Origin: Latrodectus hesperus
Taxonomy: Eukaryota > Arthropoda > Arachnida > Araneae > Theridiidae
Direction of reading: 5' to 3'
Length of the DNA: 64,000 nucleotides
Assembly: GCA_037975125.1 (NCBI GenBank)
Contig: CM075860.1
Location: 46,659,543-46,723,542 of the forward strand
A program made the position numbers and the translations under genes. Numbering within the stretch: position 1 is the stretch's first letter; each line of letters starts with the position of its first letter. The notes beneath the pieces are model-generated. The model made no database searches, was not told where the DNA came from, and saw nothing but the letters and a program-made list of their open reading frames with translations. Positions 57,801-64,000 of the stretch are shown here, one piece after another.

Positions 57801-58192
57801 CCGAAATTTTTTATAAATTTGAAATTTAAAACAATAATTTCGGAGTTATATACACACATTTACTTAACTTTATGAATTTCTTTCGGTTCCATAACCACAT
57901 GAACCGACTAATGTTTTGAAATTCTTACAAACTAAGTATTTCTTGCGAAATTTCTCCTAAGCCTATTTTGAGTGGGAAGCACATATTTTTATTAGCTTAC
58001 CCGTTCCAATTTTTGAAAGTATTCCCTAAGAAATGTAACGGGATTTTCGGGCCGGCGAACACACAACTGAACAATACAATCTTTCAACAATTTTTGAATA
58101 TTATGTCGTTGAACATAGGCCTCACATTCCCGAAGGCTCTGCTCCTCATCACCAACGTTAAAAGACGCCATCTTAACTGTTTTGCTTACCAT
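40415..58192 (-). CDS. PKA-R1: cAMP-dependent protein kinase type I regulatory subunit (10 coding exons)
   Basis: Exons: 58192-58001, 54252-54079, 53320-53229, 49104-48996, 48205-48107, 45084-45025, 44940-44880, 43946-43825, 42283-42202, 40587-40415. All introns are GT-AG and the lengths sum to 1164 nt, 387 residues plus stop; starting at the second ATG (58171) gives 380, close to the usual ~380 for RI. The protein binds and inhibits the PKA catalytic subunit and releases it when cAMP binds; it dimerises and docks to anchoring proteins. Residues 15-64 form the dimerisation/docking domain; R102-R103-G104-A105-V106 is the pseudosubstrate. Ala in place of Ser marks type I, not type II. cAMP site A contains [14 protein letters not shown] with E208 and R217; site B contains [14 protein letters not shown] with E332 and R341. 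The C-terminus is SLISLSV. Both sites are intact, so it should be functional. Confidence 0.97.
42202..42283 (-). CDS. PKA-R1: PKA-RI coding exon 9
   Basis: [20 protein letters not shown] then LGPSDYF and one base of Gly. The next intron splits the site B cassette between F-G and E. Acceptor ATGCAG|GGC, donor G|GTAATG. Confidence 0.95.
43825..43946 (-). CDS. PKA-R1: PKA-RI coding exon 8
   Basis: (E)[18 protein letters not shown] then [20 protein letters not shown] and ED, the first part of cAMP domain B. Acceptor TTTAG|AA, donor GAT|GTAAGT. Confidence 0.96.
44880..44940 (-). CDS. PKA-R1: PKA-RI coding exon 7
   Basis: [20 protein letters not shown] plus one base. This is the helix linking the two cAMP domains. 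Acceptor AAATAG|GGC, donor G|GTAAGT. Confidence 0.95.
45025..45084 (-). CDS. PKA-R1: PKA-RI coding exon 6
   Basis: 20 codons, [20 protein letters not shown], the end of domain A with the capping-region Trp. Acceptor TCACAG|GCT, donor ATG|GTAAGA. The following intron is only 84 bp. Confidence 0.96.
45362..45427 (-). repeat. 5'-truncated SINE, family F, with 12-bp target duplication
   Basis: The minus-strand 3' end of family F (complement of GCTCAACAGTCATTTTTGCA and AGGGCTAATTAGACTGGGAC). The exact repeat CCCATGAATAGG flanks it (45350-45361, 45428-45439). It lies in intron 5. Confidence 0.8.
45660..47350 (-). pseudogene. Decayed LINE reverse-transcriptase remnant in intron 5
   Basis: Minus-strand blocks keep the order of a LINE polyprotein. 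[20 protein letters not shown] with [13 protein letters not shown] (about 46770-46880) is the start of the reverse transcriptase ([17 protein letters not shown]). [15 protein letters not shown] (about 46590-46640) is the GDYQCGFR segment. [11 protein letters not shown] (about 46520-46560) is the THHLFIDF segment, with the catalytic Asp lost. [16 protein letters not shown] lies near 46060, and [10 protein letters not shown] with [20 protein letters not shown] at 45770-45890 is the C-terminal R-RW-GHV-RM segment. Stops and frameshifts are frequent. It lies in the same orientation as the host gene, inside a 3.0-kb intron. Confidence 0.8.
48107..48205 (-). CDS. PKA-R1: PKA-RI coding exon 5: cAMP site A cassette
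   Basis: 33 codons: [16 protein letters not shown] then [17 protein letters not shown], the phosphate-binding cassette with Glu and Arg for cAMP. Acceptor TTGTAG|GTA, donor AAG|GTAAAT. Confidence 0.97.
48996..49104 (-). CDS. PKA-R1: PKA-RI coding exon 4
   Basis: (S)[18 protein letters not shown] and [17 protein letters not shown], the beta-barrel of domain A. Acceptor TTTTAG|T, donor GAT|GTATGT. Confidence 0.96.
49912..50091 (-). repeat. SINE, family F, full-length with 14-bp target duplication
   Basis: Minus strand: A box TAGCCGGATGGTTAGCGCTC and B-box-like GTGGGTTAAAATCCCACC, then a short body and the 3' end TGCAAAAAATGACCGTTGAG. CTAAGATAATGTTT flanks it exactly (49898-49911, 50092-50105). 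It lies in intron 3 of the PKA-RI gene. Confidence 0.9.
50375..50535 (-). repeat. Degraded SINE, family F
   Basis: TTTCAAATCACCACAATATT-CACACCTGAGATGGAAATTT follows the layout of the copy at 49912-50091 (complement of its B-box region and body), with heavy drift. Confidence 0.5.
50536..53228. other. Rest of intron 3, AT-rich
   Basis: No gene or clear repeat recognised. Intron 3 in full is 4124 bp (49105-53228). Confidence 0.6.
53229..53320 (-). CDS. PKA-R1: PKA-RI coding exon 3
   Basis: [20 protein letters not shown] then [10 protein letters not shown], the start of cyclic-nucleotide-binding domain A. It ends in phase 2 (AG|GTATGT), completed by T in exon 4 to give Ser. Confidence 0.95.
54079..54252 (-). 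CDS. PKA-R1: PKA-RI coding exon 2: linker and pseudosubstrate
   Basis: 58 codons, phase 0 to phase 0. It has an Ala/Gln-rich linker, an acidic stretch DDHEDE, then [18 protein letters not shown] with the inhibitory R-R-G-A-V. Acceptor TATAG|GAG, donor AAG|GTATCT. Confidence 0.94.
54833..54870. repeat. Poly(A) tract, 38 bases
   Basis: Uninterrupted A run; no SINE or LINE body could be recognised on its 5' side. Confidence 0.95.
55368..55387. repeat. Perfect 20-bp palindrome in intron 1
   Basis: TGTGACAGTTAACTGTCACA reads the same on both strands. Confidence 0.95.
58001..58192 (-). CDS. PKA-R1: PKA-RI coding exon 1: dimerisation/docking domain
   Basis: 64 codons from the first ATG, ending LER|GTAAGC in phase 0. 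It contains [20 protein letters not shown] and [11 protein letters not shown], the RI docking helices. The second ATG (58171, AAGATGGCG) has A at -3 and G at +4 and is the better initiation context; the first (CCTATGGTA) has C at -3. Confidence 0.95.
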
Positions 58193-58420
58193 AGGAGCTG
58201 ATTGACCGACCGCTTCGACCGGAATTCTGAACTCAGAGATGACGTCAGGGGCACTGTTATTTTCTCGTTCGCTCGCTTTTCCGCTCTAACTCCAGGAAAA
58301 CGGGAGTTCTCACAGGCTTTCAAATCCTATTTTTCCTTTGTTTCCCCAGATCGGTCTCTGGACTTAAAGCTTTTGCCTTCCAGCGGGTCTCTCAGATCAA
58401 ACCCCGAATGAGAATAAGCT
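58193..58420 (-). promoter_or_regulatory. Putative PKA-RI promoter
   Basis: Region upstream of the start codons with a clear rise in G and C and several CpG (CGACCGCTTCGACCGG, TCTCGTTCGCTCGC). No TATA box is evident. It contains a consensus CRE. Confidence 0.55.
58240..58247. promoter_or_regulatory. Consensus cAMP-response element
   Basis: TGACGTCA, perfect and palindromic, 48 bp upstream of the first ATG and 69 bp upstream of the second. Confidence 0.6.
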
Positions 58421-59217
58421 ATTTTCGTTGCTAACCTCGGCAGGATATTTTTGTGAATTTTATATTTTGGAAACCGTCCAAAGAGCAGTTGTAACATATT
58501 TTTGGATCCGAGGGGGGTTTAATCTTCTCAATTTTACTTTTCTAACATTTATTTTATAAAATTGCCAGAAATCTACCGTTCAAAAAGAATTTTCCATGAT
58601 GAATAACTTCGGTTCCCAACTGAATCGTTCATAAAAAAGGACAAGCCTTTTTTTTGAAATTCCTAAAATAATAGATATAAAAAAATCGAATGGTACTATG
58701 TGAATTAGTATCAAGTCATGGTAGCGAACGATACTGATTTGAGTTACTGAGAAAAACAATATTTAATATTTCATTCATAAAATGTCATAAGGAATTCTGG
58801 TGAGCAAACCGATTTTCCATTGTTTTTATAAAGAGTGAAAAAATAACTCTTCCTAATGATATTTTTATTCTGTTTAATATGAGTTAACATATCTTGATTT
58901 TATTCTGAGACTATCAGAAAGAAAGCAAAAATCGTTAGAAATGGCCATTTTGTAGGAAAATATAATCAATTCACCAGGAATAATGTTCCATATGGAATTT
59001 GCCAGAATGTAATATTTTAAAACTAACTTTACACAGATTTTAATAAAATGAATAAGAGAAGTACTAACTTACAGTAAATGTAAAAAATATTTTATTAAAA
59101 GTATATTATATAATTCACTTATATTAAAAGTTTTTATCTTTGTCTGCTGCTAGTGACATTTTTATAATTATTTTACGTCGTAATATTTTTTAATTAGGTA
59201 ATTTCAGAACTTGTTTT
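58421..59217. other. AT-rich upstream sequence, no gene recognised
   Basis: No ORF or repeat boundary recognised. Confidence 0.4.
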
Positions 59218-59412
59218 TAAGAGGGGGTGGGTGAAGGCTCACGAGGTTCTTTGATACGACTTGGTTTTTCAGATTGGAAGTTCTTGTGTTCAATTCCAGC
59301 CACTGTTTAAATATATGAAATGTTGTTCTTCTGTTTCTAAAGGTATGTTCGTTGGAGTGGCTGCTTGGAATTCTTCCAAGTTTTTCCACTTATGACACGT
59401 GAATACGTTTTA
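59218..59412 (+). repeat. Old tRNA-derived SINE, family B
   Basis: Head GGCTCACGAGGTTCTTTGAT with B-box-like GTGTTCAATTCC, and the 3' block TTCTTCCAAGTTTTTCCACTT followed by ATGACACGTGAATACG. Confidence 0.5.
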
Positions 59413-59704
59413 TTATCTATGAAAGCCCACCTGATGTATGGTAAACAGCATTAGAAAAATCTTCAATGGCAAACCTGCCCTTTATACTGCTTCAAATCTG
59501 TACTTTTTTAAACGATAAATTTCCTAGACAATTGATTTCATTTAAAATGTTAATAAATAAATAAAAACATATAAAATACGAAATACAATGCTTTTTTGTA
59601 CCGTTCACAGAGGATTTTTAAACTTCAAACAGTTTTAGAGGAATCTAAAGTCTAAACGAGAGTAATACTATAACGGTAAAAATAAATAAAATAATGAATT
59701 AGCA

Positions 59705-59890
59705 GTACCGAAAAGAATGATCTAATGATAAGACAGCGTTCTTCGGAGAGTAAAACCCCGAGTTCGAGACATTATGGCCATTGTTAAACAACAGCAGATG
59801 GTTACTGTGCATCTGACATCTGTCGGGGTGAGTGCTAGGGAATTTTCCGGGTTTTCTCCCTTGGGACATACAAAATTCGATCCACTATTT
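59705..59890 (+). repeat. tRNA-derived SINE, family B
   Basis: Head TCTAATGATAAGACAGCGTT with CTTCGGAG and B-box-like CGAGTTCGAGAC, body AACAACAGCAGATGG, and the 3' block TTTTCCGGGTTTTCTCCCTT followed by GGGACATACAAAATTCG. One of the better-preserved copies. Confidence 0.6.
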
Positions 59891-60009
59891 ATAAAAATTT
59901 CTTTCGGAAGGCATTTTAAGCGGTAGAAATTAGCATGATTTACAACAGCTTAAAGACTTTAGACTATCCACTACGCGATGACAAAAATACAACATGAGCT
60001 CATCGTACG

Positions 60010-60165
60010 AGATGCGGTAGTCACTGGTTTTCAGAATGAAGGGTCAAATGTTCGATCCTAGCCGTCGTTGAATAACAGGAGATAGATGCTAAGTTAAGCT
60101 CTCTGTGTGTACGTTTGTCGGGAGGGGTACACGAGGTTTGCCTGGTTTTCAGACACATGAACACT
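60010..60165 (+). repeat. tRNA-derived SINE, family B, 3'-incomplete
   Basis: Head GATGCGGTAGTCACTGGTTT with B-box-like TGTTCGATCCTAGCC, body TGAATAACAGGAGATAGATG and GTACACGAGGTTTGCCTGGT. Confidence 0.55.
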
Positions 60166-60424
60166 ACCGGATATCAATGAAAAGCCCGCTTGGAAACTTA
60201 TTAAAATGCCTTAGTCGTAAAGTTGTTCGCAATGAGGTGTCAAAATTACAAGATGTAAAACAAGAATTTGCAAAATTTTTGTACGCTTTCCCATTTACAA
60301 AATACTTTGGGGATCTTATAAAAAAAAACAACTTGACGAGTCAATATCAACTTGAATCTTCTCCAATCATTAGACCTCACTAAAAATAAGCACAGTCATA
60401 ATTATGCTTAGGAGTCATTTTGGA

Positions 60425-60605
60425 ATTGTGGTAAGGAAGGCCTCTTCTAAACGAAAGGTCCTAGGTTCGATCCCAGCCAGGTTTGAACAACGGGAAATGG
60501 ATACTGAGTTTCCGCTTTCTGCTTGAATGTTTGCAGGGGTAAGCAGACAGGTATTTTCGGGTACCTTCTCTTGTGTGATGCATAATTCTCCTAAAATTCT
60601 AACCA
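60425..60605 (+). repeat. tRNA-derived SINE, family B
   Basis: Head ATTGTGGTAAGGAAGGCCTC, B box TAGGTTCGATCCCAGCC, body AACAACGGGAAATGGATACT, and the 3' block TTTTCGGGTACCTTCTCTTG followed by TGATGCATAATTC. Confidence 0.65.
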
Positions 60606-60786
60606 CAGTGGATGTTTCAAGTATTAATGACGATGCGATGTCAAGCTGCTATTAAACAATTGTGGATCCTCATGTATAATTAGAAGGCAAATCTTTGAAG
60701 AATTAATAGAAAAATATATGTATGTATTCTTTATGATTAATTTTTTAAAATAATATATATCCTCTATAAACTAAAATAAATTGCAG

Positions 60787-61044
60787 CCCCACTGCCCATC
60801 GGGAGAGGGGGGTGCAAGGACAACGGAGACCAAATCTGTTTTCTTGACCGAAGGCTCTGGGATACGAGGCATATGTCCCGGTTAGGTGGTCAGCTTCACG
60901 TGAAGCCCCCAGTGTTTAGTTCAGAAGCATGCTCAATTTTATCGAAGGTTGAATTAGGAAAGGAAAGTTGAGTCAATTTTGCCTACCCCGAGGAAATTCA
61001 GACCTGTGAGTTGGAACGCGAACAGCTACCTCTATGCCACCGGG

Positions 61045-61046
<2 letters not shown>
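60787..61046 (-). repeat. tRNA-derived SINE, family E (second copy)
   Basis: Minus-strand element whose head near 61046 reads AGCCCGGTGGCATAGAGGTA then GGTCTGAATTTCC. Body blocks CCAGTGTTTAGTTC, GCATATGTCCCGGTTAG and TGGTCAGC (complement) match the copy at 2652-2897. The head abuts a (TA)n tract. Confidence 0.75.
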
Positions 61047-61096
<50 letters not shown>

Positions 61097-61102
61097 ACCG
61101 GG

Positions 61103-61200
<98 letters not shown>
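61047..61200. repeat. (TA)n - ATGCCACCGGGCT - (TA)n - (GT)n compound microsatellite
   Basis: Two TA tracts (61047-61091 and 61105-61178) are separated by ATGCCACCGGGCT, an exact copy of the SINE head edge at 61033-61045. A GT run follows to about 61200. Confidence 0.95.
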
Positions 61201-63540
61201 TTCAGTGTCTGTGTAAGATATATTAAAAGGAGCTTTAATATATACTCAGGCGATGTGTTATTTAAAAATACAAAATTTAAGGAATTTTAAACCAGCAAGC
61301 TATATTTAACACTTAATTGTTAAAACTTTTTAAAAAAGAATAAATAAATATGCTAACTATTAAATTATAAATTCGAAAAAGCTAAATAAAATAGAAAAGT
61401 ATAAATGATTGTTCTAATGTAAGATTATTTAAAAAAATTTCTCTTTAGTTTGAAATCGTTAAGGAAAGGAAAGAAATATAAGCCTGATGTCATTTTTAAA
61501 TAGGGCATTAACTCTATTATATAATTTTAATATCTCATAAGAAAACACAACACATTTTCGAAGTATTCTTCTAGAATTTTTCTTTTTCATTTTTTAAAAT
61601 ACACTGTATTTGTCAATGATGTAAAATTAAAAACGGTATATTAGGGTAAAATAATTGAAATTTTAATAAATTTTATAATCAATATTTGAATATTATTTTC
61701 GAAACGTTTCAGTAAAATCTGTTATATAAAAGTAGAAAAGTAAACAATATTTAAGTAATAATTTTTACGCACAGCTTGCAAATATATAATTTCAAGGATT
61801 ATTTTAAATATTTTATTTACATATATTTTAAGAAATAAATTCCAGGAATAAATAAAACTAATTCTTGTACTTCAAGTTAATTGATCATTTTAAAGTTATC
61901 CTTTGCATGAGAAAATTACTGGTATTTGTTATTTATAATATAATGTATCTGAGCGAATCACAGCAAGCATTTCCGGTGGAGTTGGAATCGAACCTAGAGT
62001 GTGTTGAGTTGAGAGCCAAAGCGACGATCATTTACCAATAAAGCAGGAATCTCTCCTTTCAATTTGATCATTAAAAAAAGTCAGAATTGAAACTTTTCTT
62101 TAATAATACATGATTGTAAAAACAACATCTTAGAATTAGGATGTACTTATACAAACAATTTTATTTATAAGTACTAATTAAAAATATTATTGGCAAAAAA
62201 ATATTCAACTTGAATTTAGTTTGAAATAATGAGAAAAATTCTACAATAACACAAACAACGAATTAGCAGAAAGAAATTTGGCGACATTCCGTTCTATGCA
62301 TGATGAGTACATCAAATATTTCTCTTCAATGACATCAATCAATCAAAGTGTCTGGCACAAACGCAAGTAAATGTAGCGTCTATTTAGTAAACAGGAAAAT
62401 AATTTTATTCGGTAAAAAATAAAATCAAATTTGATATTCACCATCATTTTAAAATAAGCATATTCAAATAACGTTTCTATCTCATTGCTAGTTGATTTAT
62501 TATTAATCTAAATTTTTGTACGTCAATTTATACTTAATGTTTCTGAAATGTATTTAGTGCAAACTTATTTTTTCATTTTCACTTAATTACACTGATCTCG
62601 TGATATAAATTTCATGAGTTCTACAAATTAATTTTGTTATGCTTATTTTAGATAAGCGATTTTATTTAACATTTGAATATATTCGGAGTAAATTGCAATT
62701 TATTTTGTGAGAATTACAGTTGCACCTATTTTCAACGAACTTAATCCTGGAACAACGAATAACTCAACTTGATTAAAATGCAAACAATATTTAGGCCGAA
62801 AGTATATTCAGTGTCCACAGAAATTTGTTTCGTAAGGATTACAGCTGTGTAGTGTTTCAACCAACTTAATTCTAAACAATCGATGATTCGAAACTGTTAA
62901 AACGCAAATGGTTTTTGGATTGAACACATAAAAATTGAAACAACCTTGTTTAAAATTAATTACAGATACAAATGGGCTGAAAAAAATAACAAATCAAATT
63001 ATTTTTAAAGGTAATAGTTAAATCACAAGATGCATCAATGTAGAGTGGCAGATTTGCTTCAATTTAATTCAAGTAAACTTTCACATATGGCTATTTGTTA
63101 ATATCAAATATTTATCCCCTCATATTAAAGCATTGCTATTTAAGGCCTTGAAATTATTAAACTCTTCTCTGTTGACTCATGAAAGGGAATATACCATAGC
63201 TGCGACTCATATATTTAAATCACTGACGTTATAACAACTAAGTACATAACAATAGCTTTTCCTGATACTTGGGAATTTCAAGACAAATATTCCAAGAGCT
63301 AAAATTAACGATTTTTTACCTTTGATATTAATAATTTAAGAAAATTTAAAAGATGAGAAAAGAGAAGAGTATTAAATTTGGGTTTGTGTGTGTGTGTAAT
63401 TGAAAACTGAATAACTTATTTTTATTTCATTGTTACTGGATGAAACTTATAAGTGGGCATGAATGAGGCTTTCAAGCTGTAGATGATAAAAATAATTAAC
63501 GTAATGAATAAATTATTCACAGTTATTGAATAAATTGTGT

Positions 63541-63544
<4 letters not shown>
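61201..63544. other. AT-rich sequence with one tRNA-like fragment, no gene
   Basis: At 61955-62050 the minus strand reads TTATTGGTAAATGATCGTCG and AGGTTCGATTCCAAC, A-box- and B-box-like and probably an old SINE. A GT run is at about 63384-63397. Otherwise nothing recognised. Confidence 0.45.

Positions 63545-63636
<92 letters not shown>
63545..63636. repeat. (TA)n microsatellite, about 46 units
   Basis: Pure TA dinucleotides. Confidence 0.97.
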
Positions 63637-63639
<3 letters not shown>

Positions 63640-63738
63640 TATATAAATCATGATTAGAAATATCATAAGCATAATTTGAAATAAATGCAAGAATAAACAC
63701 AAAAATTATGCGTTTAGCTATGCATTCAGCGAGAAAGC

Positions 63739-63875
63739 AGCTTAAATAGAATTACGAAAATATAAGTAATCGTATTTTTTTTTAAATTGAACAAATGTTA
63801 AAAAAAATAATAAAGTGAAAAGACAAGATTATTTACATATAATAAACAGATGGAACATATATCCAATAGATAATT
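63739..63875 (+). repeat. Dispersed repeat G, copy 2
   Basis: CTTAAATAGAATTACGAAAA and TATAATAAACAGATGGAACA with CCAATAGATAA parallel the copy at 16090-16235. Confidence 0.7.
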
Positions 63876-64000
63876 CAAAATTTTAAAATACACACAATAA
63901 GAGGAAAATTGAATAAAAGAATTCAATTCATTTTATTTCATTTGATATATTATACGTTTCCATTTTTCCTTTTATTGTTTTTTTTTTAATTTTGAATTAT

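Larger units (their letters stand above)
54253..58000. other. Intron 1 of the PKA-RI gene
   Basis: 3748 bp, very AT-rich. It contains a 38-base A run (54833-54870) and a perfect 20-bp palindrome (55368-55387). The 122-codon minus-strand ORF at 57362-57730 has no recognised similarity and is probably chance. Confidence 0.6.

Overview
This is animal nuclear DNA. It is AT-rich and consists mostly of transposable elements plus one intron-rich host gene. Every coding block that can be followed for any length uses GT-AG introns or belongs to a eukaryotic retroelement or DNA transposon, and there is no operon structure. The mix of tRNA-headed SINEs, jockey/RTE-like LINE pieces, Tc1/mariner, hAT and piggyBac-type elements and long (TA)n tracts points to an arthropod. 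I favour an arachnid, probably a spider, but that is inference and was not tested by a database search.

Host gene (minus strand, about 36.4-58.4 kb). A complete cAMP-dependent protein kinase type I regulatory subunit is readable in ten coding exons from 58192 down to 40415. Every junction has GT-AG signals and the reading frame is continuous: 387 codons from the first ATG, 380 from a better-placed second ATG. It has the dimerisation/docking domain, the R-R-G-A-V pseudosubstrate and both cAMP-binding cassettes with their Glu and Arg. A perfect 8-bp CRE lies about 50-70 bp upstream of the start codons. A likely distal poly(A) site near 36.4 kb would give a 3' UTR of about 4 kb that contains a strong hairpin. 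Large introns hold a decayed LINE (intron 5) and three copies of one SINE family.

LTR retrotransposon (minus strand, 21533-28575). A Ty3/Gypsy-type element has two 373-bp LTRs that look identical, a 4-bp target duplication (TACA) and one uninterrupted 1397-codon Gag-Pol reading frame. Gag begins with a SAP-like helix-loop-helix and a long charged coiled coil, then CCHC, protease, RT, RNase H, HHCC, DDE and GPY. The leader carries an exact 324-bp tandem duplication that duplicates the start-codon region and creates an upstream ORF.

Transposon graveyard (1-21.2 kb). In order: a LINE RNase H remnant; a hAT MITE with 8-bp target duplication; SINEs; a Tc1-like remnant; a full-length SINE with 12-bp target duplication; older SINE and LINE pieces; and a nested stack at 9525-13680 (mariner containing a SINE fragment and a hAT element, the hAT itself split by a TTAA-type MITE). 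These are followed by another LINE piece, a MITE with roughly 190-bp inverted repeats inserted in a (TA)n tract, an internally deleted LINE with 13-bp target duplication, another LINE remnant, and two SINEs, one of which has a different tRNA head joined to the same 3' tail.

28.6-36.4 kb and 58.4-64 kb are mostly AT-rich sequence without recognisable genes. Exceptions are two less AT-rich islands (29.4-30.0 kb and 33.3-33.7 kb), a LINE RNase H fragment at 35.6 kb, a cluster of old SINEs at 59.2-60.6 kb and long TA microsatellites.
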